Source: Marasmius tenuissimus
Lineage: Eukaryota > Basidiomycota > Agaricomycetes > Agaricales > Marasmiaceae
Direction: 5' to 3'
Assembly: GCA_029532415.1 (NCBI GenBank)
Contig: JAQOTA010000065.1
Span: 1,116,001 to 1,180,000 of the forward strand
Length of the DNA: 64,000 nt
Of the stretch, positions 24,498 through 36,791 are shown piece after piece (position 1 is the first letter of the stretch; each line of letters opens with the position of its first letter). The position numbers and the translations under genes were made by a program. Under the pieces are notes generated by a model. It did no database searches. It was not told the origin of the DNA and saw only the letters and a list, made by a program, of their open reading frames with translations.

Positions 24498-25973
24498 CGT
24501 TGTCGGCGGTGCCACGGACTCTCCAACTTATCCATAGACGATCAGGGTGGGACTCGTACTGATTTGTATCACACCACTCAGTGGTACAAATCCATACAAA
24601 CTATTTGTATACTCAGAGTCACCGGGTCGTACCATCCGTATCATCCGTATCGTCCGTATAACCCATATTACTTATACATATTCCACTCATACTAATTCCC
24701 TTTCCACAATTCATTCACCACCCTAGAGCTGTCCAAAATACTATCATTCCGTGCATAAAAGGTCTACACATCTTGCGCCAGCACCGATGATGATTATAAG
24801 ACGAGTTGGTCTTTGCTGTCTCGTCGCTGGCGCCTAAAGTCGCAGCAGCGCGACTTTGAGCGCCCGCCAGCGGCGCTGAAGCTTGGAGTCGGACCGTCCC
24901 GGCTGATTCGTCACCATGACGTCGTCTAAGCCCTTTACCGTCTCCACCCATGTTCTCTCTTCCAGCTCGACACTCGTCGAGTCTACCGAACACCAATGGC
25001 GGATATCCCGTACCACAATGTCGGCGTCGTCAATGACAAGGACATTCTCCTCTCTGTAGGACCGAGCCATGGCCCATCTTCTCAAGGCATTGACAGCACC
25101 CCACACGAGGATCTTGTAGTAAATTGCGCACCGTATCTTGCGAGTCCTGGCGGAAAACTGGTATGTCAATTATGGTTTCAGCAGCTTCAGCTCTCTGATA
25201 TAGGGCGAGTCAGACTATCAGACTGGTAAATACCGGTGACAATCGAGTCGAACAAGTACAAGTCAATACACAATACGAACGTAGCCCCGGCCCCACCGGC
25301 TTGAAGAGAGAAGATGCAGGAGAAGAGACGCTTGTGGACAGGGAAGCCGACGAGGTGGATAGTGAGGCAGATAGCGAGGTGGGAACGGTCAATAGTGATT
25401 GTTTTGACGGCAAAGATGCGAAGGAAAGAAGAATGAAAAAGATACACTATAAGTGTGGCATGCGGAGTGTGTGTCCATGATTTTCTCTCGGCTCCTCTGT
25501 TACTGACGGATGTATGATGTTGGCCAGCTTATGACCCAGAGAAGGACAGACGGCGACGCTCAAGCAAGAGACTTGGCCTCTGGTTTTCTCAAAAACATCC
25601 GCATCTGTACGACCAAAACGGACAGCTCAACCACGCTCAAGCACGAAAGGAAGGCCATGGTTCATATCTCCCAAAATATCGAACCCGAAAACGGCGTAAA
25701 ACAAGGCAACCTCCAGAGGCAGTTCAGAAGCCGGCTCTGGGCCTCAGCCCTCATTCGCACAGACACAATCAGCAGCCCAAACGCGAAAATATGGATATTG
25801 TTCCGGACTCGGAAGAGGAACGATGAGGCGCGTCTCTTTTCTTTGTATCTTATATCACATTCAGCGCTCATTGATAAAGGATCACAGATGGATTCTATCC
25901 AGTACATCAGGTAGCTCTATTGGTAGTACACATGTATATACCTATGCCACCCAAATTATGCGCGTTGAATCTG
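24498..25973. other. Left non-coding arm of the transposon
   Basis: This stretch has no supported gene. It holds tandem CCGTATC/CCGTATA motifs near 24640..24665, an imperfect 32-bp palindrome around GATTTGTATCAC...GTGGTACAAATC near 24565..24595, and AT-richer DNA up to the transposase stop. The short frames present show no family resemblance. Confidence 0.5.
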
Positions 25974-28900
25974 CTACAAGTCATGGTCACGGAGTCGAAG
26001 GAGAACAAAATCGGATAGTCTGAGGTATGAGTTGAGATGGAACGAATGGCACTGGTCCAAGACACTCTCGCTCGTCCATGTCCGCTCGTGTTGCTTCCCA
26101 GAGTAAGGAATTAGGTGACATGATCGTGCAACTTGAGTGATTGGAATGATTGATGAACTCCGAACTTTGTTTTTGGAGGAGCGCTCGATCCGGAACATCT
26201 GAGTGTCTTCGTCAATCTTGCGAAGGGGTGTGAACCAATGGATGTAAACCAGAGGGTGAGGATATGTTCCAAGGCTTTCAGGAAGCTGGAAGATGGCACG
26301 TATCTGCCCAACGCGGAGACCTTGAGATGGCTTAGTGGTCAGAGAATCGGGTAGTGGAAGCAACGTACCTCTAAGTCCCACAGTAGGAGTATCTCCGGCC
26401 TTTTCTCTGGCGAGGACCGTGTCGAATCTTGAAGTAATATGTTTTCCGTTGCGTGTGAAGGACGGTGTAGCATGAATGGTATCGTGGAATGGCACGGAAG
26501 AGGCCTCAGGAATCGGGGGCAACGAAAGTCGAAACTGTTTGTACACTTTGTAGCGGCCAGGTTCTGTATCCCAATAGTCTTCTCGCCTCATGCCACGCTC
26601 GACCAAAAACTTTTCAAGGCAGTGAACAAGTCTATCACAGCCGTAGTCCGTCTCCAATGTTGAGAGCTCAAGCGAAAGAGGAGGTCGGTTAGCAAACGAG
26701 TATATGGGAGAGTCGGGGGAGTAACGATTGTCGCTGTCACTACCAGTGCTGATGCCTTCGGGCCGTGCCGTTGCTTCCTCACCATTACCACCACCACCAT
26801 CGCACTCGACCTCGCATTCTGACTCGTCTGAGTCGTCTTCACTCTCCCCAGACCCAGACATCCGATTCTCGTCCAAAGACCAGCTCAAGAAACGTGTAAA
26901 ATTGCGAACCGATTCCTGACGGTCAAGCCATTTTGTCATCTGTTTGATGAAATCCTTCCGGTTCGAGGCTCGGTAGGCGTTCTTCGCAAAATCAATATGG
27001 AGTCGTTCTGACCATTCCGTGTTGTAACCGCCTGCAACTCCGTGTGACTTGAGCATTGGGACGTAGTGCTTCATGGAATGGAGTTTTGGAATGTTGAAAT
27101 GCTCGCGGACTCCTGGCTCGACAAAGGCAGTGTCCTTGTGGTTGTGGAAGGTACGTAGCGCCTCGTCCATCTTTTTTAACGAGTGCTGAGTGTGGATATC
27201 CAGCTGGGCGTAGTAGATGAAGTCGAGAGCCGCTCGTACACAGATAATAACATCTCGACTTGCCGTACCCGAAAGCACACCCAGAAAAACCTTCTCCATA
27301 TTCTTGTATTCATTCCCAGTCCATTGCGTGATCAATGAAATGCCCTTTTTGAAGTGTCGAAGATCCGAATGGCGAGGCATAGACTGAAACCGCACGTCCA
27401 CTTCTGATTTGGAGGCTGCGTGACTGGAGTGGGGCAAGCTCTCAATCGACCATTTTACGAGATGGTCCTTGAACACGCCCTTGTGAAGCTGGTGGAGGAT
27501 ATCAGGAGTAAAGCAGTGGAAGATATTGCAGAGAGGTAAGTCCTTCCAAAATGGTGTAATATGTCGAAGTCCCCATTCATCTGCCCTTTCTCGTTTCCCT
27601 TTCCTAGCATCCTTCAATGCATCAATTGTCGCGCTTGGATCCCGAAGCACCGAATTCAGTAGTTCTCCTAGCTGGTCTCCCCTCGCTAAACATTTTGGGC
27701 ATCTTCTCTCCTGACAGCCCGCAACGAGACACTGTTCTGGGAAATCTGCGACATATGCAGCAAGAATGGGATAAACCTCCCGAACTCGACCACCAGAGCA
27801 TAACATCCTCTTTCCCCCTCCAGCCGGATCCCCCGCTGTAACCAGTGGATCAAGAATCTTTCGCATGCAGTCATGGAAAAGGCGGTACCCTTCCAGTGAT
27901 CTGACGTTTGGAGAGAAGCATTCCAGCTTCGACACAGGTATGTACCCGACCAGTACAGTGGCCTGTTCCGACGGTTTTCTTCGAATAGATGCACTGATGT
28001 TTCCGATGGTCATGTAGACTGGCCATGCTGATTTGTCGCCACTAAAAGTCGAGAGTTGTGTTTTGTCGGAGGCGAGAATTACCGGAGCGATAGTCGCTCC
28101 TTTTGGTAGGAGTTTCTGTCAAATTCACGATTGGTCAGTATTACTGAACACTCGGTAGGATGTTGTACGCACCTGTGTCGCCCACCACCAGTCTGCTGTC
28201 CACATTTCACTGACAGCACGCGTTTTCATAGAGAGGTTTGTATAAACCTTCTCAGGAGCATAATGCATGTCATCTTTAAAACGTGGGTCCTGTAGCAGCT
28301 CCCGGATGCACTCCACCGGGTCGCGCATCCACAGTTCCAGCACCTCTGTTCTTGCCTTTTCGGCGCCATCTCCACCTCTCTCAACAATATCACCAACAAT
28401 CTCCAGCTCTTCACATCTCCAACCACCTCGCACCTTCGGAAGTTTGTCCATTGTGTTAAAGAAGGTACGTTTGTTCTTGAAGCTGGGGCTTATTTTATTC
28501 TTGATCTATGATTTATATTAGCACCTCAGCACTCAACTCATGGTTCGACAAGGACAGCACTCACAACTGGAAGTTGGAGGAATTCCTCTATTGAACTTTG
28601 GGTGACCCCCGATAACATCAACCAACGCGAGAGCTCCCATTCTTCCCGGGATTTGAATGGCAACCACATCTCCTCTCCCCTCTCTTCCTTCTCGCGCTTT
28701 AACTTCTGAAAGTCAGTCTCCATCTTTTCCCCGCCCTCCACCACTGCTCCTGCCCCTCCAAAATCAACTGAAACAAATGCCTCCTGCCGCAATGTGGATG
28801 TCGCCTCTTCATCTTCGACTTCCTCTATCTCAACTCGTCGTCGTTTGGGACTCGGGGGTATTGTGGGGCTTTCTTTGCTAAATAGTTCCGTCGATGGGGG

Positions 28901-29110
28901 CGATTCCGGCAATGGGACAGTCAGATGGGTACCGCACGACCTGGTAGAACTGGTCTGCTGGGAATGGCCCATTTCCAATGGCAACTGTAAGTTTCGTTTT
29001 CGGATGGTTACACTGCACGATGACAATGATTGATGTTTTCGCAGATCTGTGAGCTTCCGGCCTCGATATTTATCACAGATTGTGCATAAAAACGGTCGGT
29101 TGGGAGACAT
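25974..29110 (-). CDS. Plavaka-type transposase (CACTA/EnSpm-related)
   Basis: Three minus-strand exons (29110..28565, 28475..28173, 28115..25974) give 996 residues. The N-terminus has a C2HC-like finger (CTICDKYRGRK...HQSLSSC). The core contains strings that I recognise from fungal Plavaka transposases: EMWTADWWWATQ, ATIAPVILASDKTQLS, YVADFPEQCLVAGCQE, NIFHCFTPDILHQLHKGVFKDH, HFKKGISLITQWTGNEYKNMEK, KLHSMKHYVPML and NTEWSERLHIDFAK. Asp and Glu residues in these conserved blocks are candidates for the RNase-H-fold catalytic triad. An acidic linker and a C-terminal beta-rich domain (VGQIRAIFQLPES) follow. No stop or frameshift is present, so it should be functional if expressed. The first intron acceptor (28475) is the least certain border. 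Confidence 0.85.
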
Positions 29111-29346
29111 TGGTAGTAATGCGGTAATTTTTCGATTGTTGAGAGGTTGATTGGAGATTCTACAAAAGGGTGATACACACGCCCACTTGGCCATCCATTC
29201 TGCTACAACTCCACTCTGTTGGTCTCTTGGCGTCATCCGCTCCAACCAAGCCCCACATGCTGTGTCACTGACTCCGCTCTCAATGCATATGTAAGCTTTA
29301 GACTTGTTTTAGACTTTTTTTACGACACCACGTTGATCTCTCTTCC

Positions 29347-31544
29347 ATGTCAGCGAAACGTAAAACGGACTCGCAAAATATCCCACCATCCAAGCGCCGA
29401 AAGGACGACAGTGCTGCCAATGATGGCGACAGTACTGCCCAAGGAAAGAGGTCGAGAAAGCCCACAGATAAGCAAGCTGTCGCGAGTAAGTCATTCATAC
29501 TTTTTTTCTTGTTTCATTTTGCAGCGTACACTCACTAAACTTCGCACAGATAAGGCAGCTGAAGAGTCACAGTTAAAGAAGATGCAGCGACAGATAGCAT
29601 TACTGACCAAGGAGAATCAACGGAAGCAAGATTTGATAGGCCAGCAGCAGCGTGGGTTTGTGTGGTCCCGTTCACTTTATGGCATTCATATTTCTATTAC
29701 AGGCCGCGAAGAACAATACCGTGAAGACTATTACGAACGTTTCGGCAAGTCGCCCCCCGAGAGCGAGGATGAAGACGAAGGCAATGAAGGTGTTGATGAA
29801 CTTGATGACGTGCTGGACTCCTCTGGCTCGGATGAAGGCGACATGTTTCCTTCTTCGGTATGGTGAGAACTGCCTCTTTACCCGTACACATGCTTACTAC
29901 CTTGCAGGTCAGAGCACTCAACACCATCACTAACTCACCAGCTCGGATCAAGCCACGAAAAACAACAGTCCGACCACATGTCGCACCTGTGCCCGCCCGT
30001 GATACGCTGTCCCCTCGCCAGTCCGAGCCCCAGCCCCAGCCATCACAGCAGTCTGACGCTCATCCTTCGACAGTGCCAAAAGCTAAGGCCCAAGCTACCG
30101 AGCCAAAGGGAACCCAACCAACGCCTAACAACGGGACAGACAAGAACCCGGACACAGCAGTTGAGCGCCCTCCAGAGCTTCGCCCAGGAACCCGAGGCAA
30201 GAACCTTGAAGATTACTGTGGGCTAGGCAAGTCGATTCTCCGACGTTGCCTCCATGACTACGAATGTAGTGTTATTGGTTACTACATGTTCCCTGACCCC
30301 GACGAACACAACGATATCTGCACGAAAATTTGGCGCTTTCGCAACGACGAGCTTGTACCTGATGGAGAATTGCCGTTTACCCTGACTGAGGAAGCACGGC
30401 GCCTGGTATTTATCTTGTCATCATGTTCGCGCCAGACCGAGACTCAGTACTACCTTTACATTGCAGCTAGGGAAGAGAGCCACACGAGTCCGTAGTGCGT
30501 CGCGCGACAGAGTAGAGGCTCTCATTGCGCCCATGTTTGGCTTCAAGAAGAAAGTTCACAAAGCAAAGAACGTGCGATATAACCAAAGAAAGTACAATCT
30601 CCTCGCGACCGAGTTTGGCTGGTACTACAAGGTATGTTACTACCCCTCTTCGACACTGTCTCAAATGAACTCTGAAGCTAAGGTGCCGATATTTCTTTTC
30701 CTTCAGAACCCAAAAGAGCGAACCGGCTACATGAAGCACCCTATAATCGCCGAGGCCATGTGCAAAGTACTCTACTACAACAAGAGGGCTTACGGTAAGA
30801 AACACATCTGATGTTCTTGTGGACGACTCGTGCCTTCTGACTGGGGACTGCCATAGGAACACGCACCGAGTGGGATAAAGCCTTTCGTCCGATTTCGAAA
30901 GGGACGATGGCCTTCATATTCACCTTGGTATATTCTCATCATTGTCTTGTGTGTGTACGCAACATTTGACGTCCTGGTTTTCCAACAGATTGATCATTGC
31001 CTAGGCAAATGGTCAAGTGGCAGACATGTTGGACATGAAATGAATGAAGATGACCTCCTTACAGTGTACCAAAGACATCTCACACGGATCGAAGAATGGC
31101 TCGAACTCGACGAGGAGCAAACTGAGCTCGTTCGCAAGCGCTGGTCAGATCAAGGCTTGTACGAATGTTCCCTTTCTTTTTGCCGATGCCTCAAGTTAAC
31201 GAGACCTTTACGACAGAGCATACGCCCAGGTATTACAACAAGACAATGAGCGTGCACCTATGTCAAAGAAAGACCGTGAAAACGCTCTGCGAGAACTGCA
31301 GGAAGATTCGAGCGACTCGAATGACAGCGCGGACGAGTCGGACTCTGAATCCGATTCCGACTCTCAGGCGGGGGCCGATGAAGTACGCAGACAGGATGCA
31401 ACCCCGCAAGCGTCTCATAGCATACTAGCTGGTACTACCGACGCACATGAAGCAGTGGAGAACGCTTATGGATCGGAAGATTCAGGAGATGAGGTTGAGA
31501 GCCGGAAGACTGACTCGAAAGGTGGCTCCCGTCGTCGTCGCTAG
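29347..31544 (+). CDS. Transposon-borne passenger gene, uncharacterised (DUF6532-like)
   Basis: Nine exons (29347..29485, 29550..29651, 29703..29857, 29908..30405, 30467..30631, 30707..30794, 30857..30927, 30989..31158, 31217..31544) give 571 residues with no frame break. The N-terminus is basic with a nuclear-localisation-like MSAKRKTD...PPSKRRKD, followed by a short coiled coil and an acidic stretch. The C-terminal half (RDRVEALIAPMFGF, NPKERTGYMKHPIIAEAMCK, TEWDKAFRPISKGTMAFIFTL, IDHCLGKWSSG) resembles the DUF6532 domain that often occurs near transposons in mushroom genomes. It ends in a Ser/Asp-rich tail. It starts 237 bp from the transposase start, divergently, so both may share a promoter. 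A role in transposition, such as DNA binding or silencing escape, is inference only. Confidence 0.75.
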
Positions 31545-31957
31545 CTTGCAGGTGATACTGTGTATGATAGGTGTTGGATTGAAATGCAACTAGTTACGAC
31601 GGGTTCATGCTCTTCTGACCGTCAATAACCAACGGGTATGATCCATGAGGCATGGATTTGGCCACCGGATCGGGATAAGCGGATCTTTGTACCTATATAT
31701 ATGGACCTGTACCGGTATGGTCGCTAAAACAAGTCTCGATATTTGCATATGTATTAGTACAGATGTGTGCGTCTGCCTACATGCAAGTGTCTAAGTTATA
31801 CGGACTGATGTGATGACATGTGACTAGTGATACGCGGTGCTACGGAGCGATACGGAGTGGTACAGAGAAGGTGGCGCGGGTGGACGTAGCATACCCACTT
31901 CTACATAAAGGGGGGGGGTGGGAACTCCGATACTCCTGCTACGGAGAGTACGCGATG
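31545..31957. other. Right non-coding arm of the transposon
   Basis: There is no gene here. The arm holds GATACGG/CTACGG motifs (31830..31860) in inverted orientation relative to the left arm, a short TATATATA tract near 31695, and a G-run at 31909..31919. The 9-mer GTACGTCGA near its end also occurs near the left end (24429). Confidence 0.5.
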
Positions 31958-31988
31958 GTACGTCGACATTTCATTTTTTCCTGATGTA

Positions 31989-32174
31989 CCCCTGCCGACC
32001 CGACCAACGCGTAGAGTACTGCCAGGCGCTCCTGAGGTACGGCGTACAAACTCTCGACCTCAAGCCACAACCAGGACTGCTATTGCTCATCCTGTCATCC
32101 CGAGCCCTCCAACTTCGATTACGCCGGCGAAGAGGAAGTTCGATGCTATGATTGACCTTGATTCCAGTCCTTGA
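31989..32174 (+). pseudogene. Stranded C-terminal tail of dioxygenase copy A
   Basis: These 62 codons continue copy A's reading frame exactly from codon CTA at 24405..24407 across the transposon. They encode the Pro/Thr-rich linker and the conserved end PAKRKFDAMIDLDSSP, the copy-A form of the SUMO-motif tail (VIDLT in the intact copies). The frame is still open. The tail has no start or promoter of its own and is cut off from the rest of its gene. Confidence 0.85.
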
Positions 32175-32449
32175 TTCTCCAGTTGATCGGGTCAGCGGTA
32201 AAACCTGCTTGCTTCGTTGGTATGGCTCGGACACCCTAGTTTATCACAATGTACTGTATTTCATGCTCTCTTACCGATTGACATCAATTTTACTTGCGTG
32301 TTCGTGTCACTGACGCGTCAAGTCACAATTACTGTCACACATATCACAATGTGACTTTCCGCGCCTCTTTGTCTCAGGCGACTACTTTCTTTTTCACTCT
32401 TCCTTTGTCCTTCGAGAGGCGACGTCTTCCCACCGAAGAATAGCCAGTT
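32175..32449. other. 3' UTR of copy A and promoter of copy B
   Basis: The first part holds the array's shared 3' element (GCTCGGACA, then TGTACTGTA at 32250). The second holds the promoter module of copy B and the leader TTGTCCTTCGAGAGGC (32404..32419), which recurs before copy A and, with one change, copy D. Confidence 0.7.
32313..32354 (+). promoter_or_regulatory. MCB-like box and TCACAATGTGA element upstream of dioxygenase copy B
   Basis: ACGCGTCAAGTCACAA starts at 32313 and the odd-centred palindrome TCACAATGTGA lies at 32344..32354. The start codon is 137 nt from the box. ACGCGT is the MluI cell-cycle box bound by MBF in yeasts; that link is inferred here. Confidence 0.65.
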
Positions 32450-35400
32450 ATGGAAGTGCCTTCGGCAGATCCTGCGCACGCTGCTCAGCTAACACAACCC
32501 ACCAATACCGCTAAACTCCAACAATCCGACTTCGATGCAATACCACCTTCCGCCTCTACGGACGAACCATCGGCTCGGCTTGAGGAATCCATGGTTGTTG
32601 ATGATGTTTCCTCAGAAAATTCAGAGGAAGAATCTGAGACGGAAGACCTGGACGAAGACGGTTTTCCCATGATCGAAGACCCGTCTGAGAACATTTTGGT
32701 ACGCTTTGAATTACTTTTATCCGCTGGTATCCGTTTGTTTGATATGACCTCGAAATTTAGGAAGATTTTGAAGAAGCTCTCAGCGGCGATCTGGACTTTC
32801 AAGGCACTTTTGCATTCTCGAAAACCTACGATGACGCCCCAAATCCTGCCTTGTGTCTCGAAGGACTTGGAACAGTCGGTTTACCGCTAAGTGAGCGTGA
32901 CGCGAAGTTGGTGATTGAGAACTCGATTCAAGCGCCGTTTGGAAAGGGTGAACGGACCGTCGTCGATACAGAGGTCAGGGATACCTGGGAGATAGATGGG
33001 TCGAAAGTCCATTTCCAGGAAGCCAGGTGGAAGTCTTTCATGGATAGAGTCGTTCAAGAGGTCTGCCAGGGCCTTGGAGTAAACGTTCAAGCTAGCCAAC
33101 CTCGACACGAGCTATACAAGCTCCTTATTTATGAAACGGGCTCTCAGTGCGTATCTTCTACTCTGACTCGGTCCACGCTATTGCTCATGATTCTCCTGTA
33201 GTTTTTTGCCGCATGTCGAGTGAGTGAATACCTGAAAGTTGTAGACACAGTCTCAATTCTCAAATTGCCATTTCAAGCACCGAGAAGACCAATGGAATGT
33301 TTGCCTCTATCATCGTCGTCTTACCCTCGCGTTTCACTGGAGGTGACGCACACGTTTCTCACGGGAAACTCAAGAACGTCTTCAACAGCAGCAATCCAAG
33401 TCTCACCAAGACCACCGTACTTTCATGGTACACCGATGTGATGCATGAAATTGTCAGTGGCCGTTCCTTGGTTTTGTGGGTAAACTAACGCGATTATAGA
33501 AACCGATTACAAGTGGCTACCGCCTCGCCCTCTCGTACAACCTTTTCCACACGACGAATTCCATCCGTCCTTCGCTTTCCTCAATAGCTGATGGAATCGG
33601 CCCTCTTCGACACGTTCTTCTCTCGTGGAAACAACAAGAAAGCAGCCCAGACAAGATCATCTACATGCTCGACTACAAGTACTCCCGGGCGAGCTTGTCT
33701 GCTAGTGCGTTGAAGGGACAGGATGCACACATCGTAGCGGCGCTCGACTCTCTTTCGAAAGAACTGGGATTCAGCCTCGGTTTGGCTCATATCGAACATC
33801 GTCAGACTGGTTCAGCCACGAACGAGGGGGGAGGATCCTACTACTACGGACGCCGCGGACGATATGGATGTGCTTATGATGAATATGACGATGATGAGGA
33901 CGATGATGTGGAGATGGAGGAAATCCACGATCGAAGCACGAGTATCGAGAACCTAGTCGACCTCGATGGCAAACTCATAAGCAGAAATGTCACCTTCGAT
34001 GACGAAACGGAGACGATACCGGCAAACTTCGATGAGTACTTCGAAGACGAGGGTTGGGATGACCAGCAATACGAAGGTTATCAAGGAAATGTGAGCGCTT
34101 GACCTTGACGTTTACCTATCTCTGACTAATTCAAATCTGTAGTATGGGGGTGATGTGAATCGATGTATGTATATCAATCTCACAGGCTGCTAGTACTTCT
34201 CACGCTTACCACCTTTTCAAAAGTCTATCGACGTTCTGCCTTGGTAATTTGGCCCGGATGGACACGGCTCGGGAACGAAGAGGGAAACAGGCGAACCGTC
34301 TACGCTCTCCAACGACTGCGAACCCTTGATGGTCCAGAACCTACCAACGAAGAAATGGACCTTTTCAAATATGTGTGCCGCTCCACTGCATACAGACGCG
34401 ACTCTCGTACACTTCAAACATTGTGTCAAGTTGCTCGTCAGTGGAAGAGGGTCGATCTCTGGCTCAACATCGCCAGCACCATTCGGGGCGGACAACTCGC
34501 AACGATGCTTCCCGTTGAAGAAGTGGCTGGGGCTGTTACTCAGTTTGGGCATTCGAAGATCTCGAAGGAGTGAGAAAAGGTTTCTCTTCCATATGATTGT
34601 AACTAACCTCTACATCTCTAACAGGCTCCGGGATATCGTTCTCAGTGATCAGTCTGTGATGTCCCGTCTCAAATACTTAGCAGGCCTTGAGGAATGGGCG
34701 AAGATCCAGGGAGGCGACCCTTCTCAAAATCTTCTCTTGTTATTCGTGAATGATATGAGGATATTCACGTTTGATAATCTCCCCTTGGTGGACACATCGC
34801 AGCTTTCTTTCCTCACTGATGAAGCGATGAAGCACGGTGGCGTTCAGCGGTTGAAAAAAAGGCCGGTTCTCATTCTCCATGTGCATTTGCAGTAGTACTC
34901 AACCACCAATAGTATCCTCCCACAGCTTCGTAAAGAGCCAGTCAAAATCGACGTCATACAATCTTACGCGACGTACCTCCACAAGGAAATGAAGCGCCTA
35001 GCACCCAACGCTGCGGACCAATCGCTTCTCAGAGAGATGATCACCGAAATGCTGACATCCCTCCTCAAACTTCTCGACCTCTTCCAGGTCAAGACCGTGA
35101 CAAGCCCAGCGTACTACTCATATCATCAAGCCGCTAAGGGGGCGGCGACGCTTAAAGGGGACCCCGCAATAGCTATGAAGTTCATCGCGCAGTCCCTCGA
35201 GTCCGGCAACGTTCCCATCGCCATTGCCGCTTTGAACCGCATGACGGACATGACGGGGCAAACACAGGATATCGCACGAGCACGGGCGACCACTGTCCTT
35301 CTACCACTTATACAGCTCTTGTCAAAGGACCCGAGAACGAAGCCGTTTCTTCCTCAACTACAAGTTCCTCTGGCTGGTATCAGCGAGGTTGCGATACCGC

Positions 35401-36791
35401 TAGTCCTCCAATCGATCGAAGCCAAAGGCGGGGCTTTTACTCAGGATACTATCTGTACTCTTCTTGATAGCCTGGTAATTTGTGGTAAACCTCAAGTCCT
35501 GACGTCCGTGTAAGTATTCGACCTCGCTTATTCTCCCCTCATCAACTGAATGTCGGCTTTATCCAGAATTCTCCCCAAGATACACCGCTTGAAATGGGAT
35601 GAGACGAGTTGGAAGCTATGCATGGAACAGCTTTATTCCCGGCGTAAGGCCTTCACCACCATACCAGGAGCCGAGTCTCTAGTCAAGACTGCAGTCGGAG
35701 AAATGGCCAAGCTTTATGCCCAGAAGGTCTCTCTTCCGGCAGCGCAGCAGACGAGCGGTTATTCCTATTACGGGACACGAAACACCCAGGCTACGTCGAT
35801 TCTGGCCATCTTGGATACCTGCGACAAACTTGGCGGCCTATCAGCCCTTGCAGTTGTCCTGAAACGCGTTCTCGCGCCCAAGATGACTCCGGAGGATCTC
35901 AGGAATGCCCTTGTTCCCCTCCTTCCTGGTCTTTGTCAGCTCGCTCAACGGGAGGGCAAGGCAGTATCATCCGAGCCCTTTGCGTCGACGATTCGGACCA
36001 TCATGAACAATTGGGTGAAGGTTATTCTTGGGACAAAACCCAGCGAGGCCGCCGCTCAGCCGTTGCTCGCAAAGTTGCAGAAATTCACCTGTCAACAGCA
36101 TAACTGTGTACAAGTTCGCAAGTTTTTGACCACTCCGAATGCGGAGCATTCGATGAAGTTGGATCGGATAGGCGCTCCTGCTCGGAAACACGTTGAGAAG
36201 GAGCTACAGACGCATGCGTATGGCGCCGCTACGTTCGAACTCATTCGAACGACTCCTCAGGGGTTAACGGTACGTTCTACCAGCAGACAAATTCCGGAAT
36301 TTACTATTGACCTCGCTTTTCTGTAGATCAAGAAACATGACGCGCTATTTCAGCCTGCTCGATGGAGAGCTATTCAGCAAGAAGGGGTGAAGTTGTTGAA
36401 GGAAATCGGGCAAGAGGGGGTGATCAAGGCGATATGGGGTGACGGATATACAACGTTCATCCACAAGATGAACGGAATCCCCACGAGCACGCAGACGGCG
36501 AACCAGAATATCAATCCGCGTCTTAATCATCCCGTTGCCACTGGCACTAGTACTGCGGTGGCAGGACCTTCGCGAACCCAGCTACCCCCGCCGAGGCCAG
36601 CAGTTCCGGTGGGTGGAGTCGTGCCAGGCGTTCTTCAAGTGGCACAGGGTGCAAATACCCAACTCGGGCAGCAATCTACTACTCGAGCTGGTATTGCTGC
36701 GGCTGCGACTATGGGCCGTGCAGCTCCAGTCACGCCGGCGAAGAGGAAATTCGATGCTGTGATCGATCTCACCTCGGATGGCAGCCCTTGA
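32450..36791 (+). pseudogene. 2OG-Fe(II) dioxygenase array copy B, one in-frame stop after the catalytic domain
   Basis: Ten exons (32450..32698, 32761..33146, 33202..33219, 33278..33452, 33500..34090, 34143..34164, 34224..34569, 34625..35509, 35567..36269, 36327..36791) would encode 1,279 residues. Exon 1 has an acidic segment ending DEDGFPMIEDPSENIL. The double-stranded beta-helix domain follows, with iron ligands His216 and Asp218 (FLPHVD) and His274 (VMHEI), and 2OG-binding Arg284 (SGYRLALSYNL). After an acidic loop come long helical segments, then the tail with PAKRKFD and the SUMO motif VIDLTSD. A single TAG at 34893..34895 stands where copy D has TGG (codon 686). All other splice sites and frames are intact, so the message could still give a 685-residue protein with the catalytic domain but no tail. 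Read-through or an assembly error cannot be excluded. Confidence 0.8.

Larger units (their letters stand above)
24408..31986. mobile_element. 7.6-kb Plavaka-type DNA transposon inserted in dioxygenase copy A
   Basis: The left end CATCAGGAAACAGTGAAA (from 24408) and the right end, read inward from 31986 on the minus strand, CATCAGGAAAAAATGAAA, form an imperfect terminal inverted repeat of about 18 bp. The element is flanked by TA (24406..24407 and 31987..31988). Removing it with one TA leaves CCCAGCTACCCCTGCC, matching the uninterrupted site in copy B (CCCAGCTACCCCCGCC near 36577), and rejoins copy A's frame exactly. Subterminal CCGTATC-type repeats lie near both ends in inverted orientation (about 24640 and 31850). 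It carries a transposase (minus strand) and a second gene (plus strand), both with open frames, so it may be a recent and potentially active copy. Confidence 0.88.

Noticed and set aside
31825..31829. TAGTG near the right end as a CACTA-type terminus
   Set aside because: No CACTA partner was found at the left end, and the true ends lie 160 bp further out on the right.
24429..31966. The 9-mer GTACGTCGA near both ends of the transposon as its target site duplication
   Set aside because: Inverted CATCAGG termini lie outside it, and the paralog empty site fits the TA duplication exactly; the 9-mer is internal.
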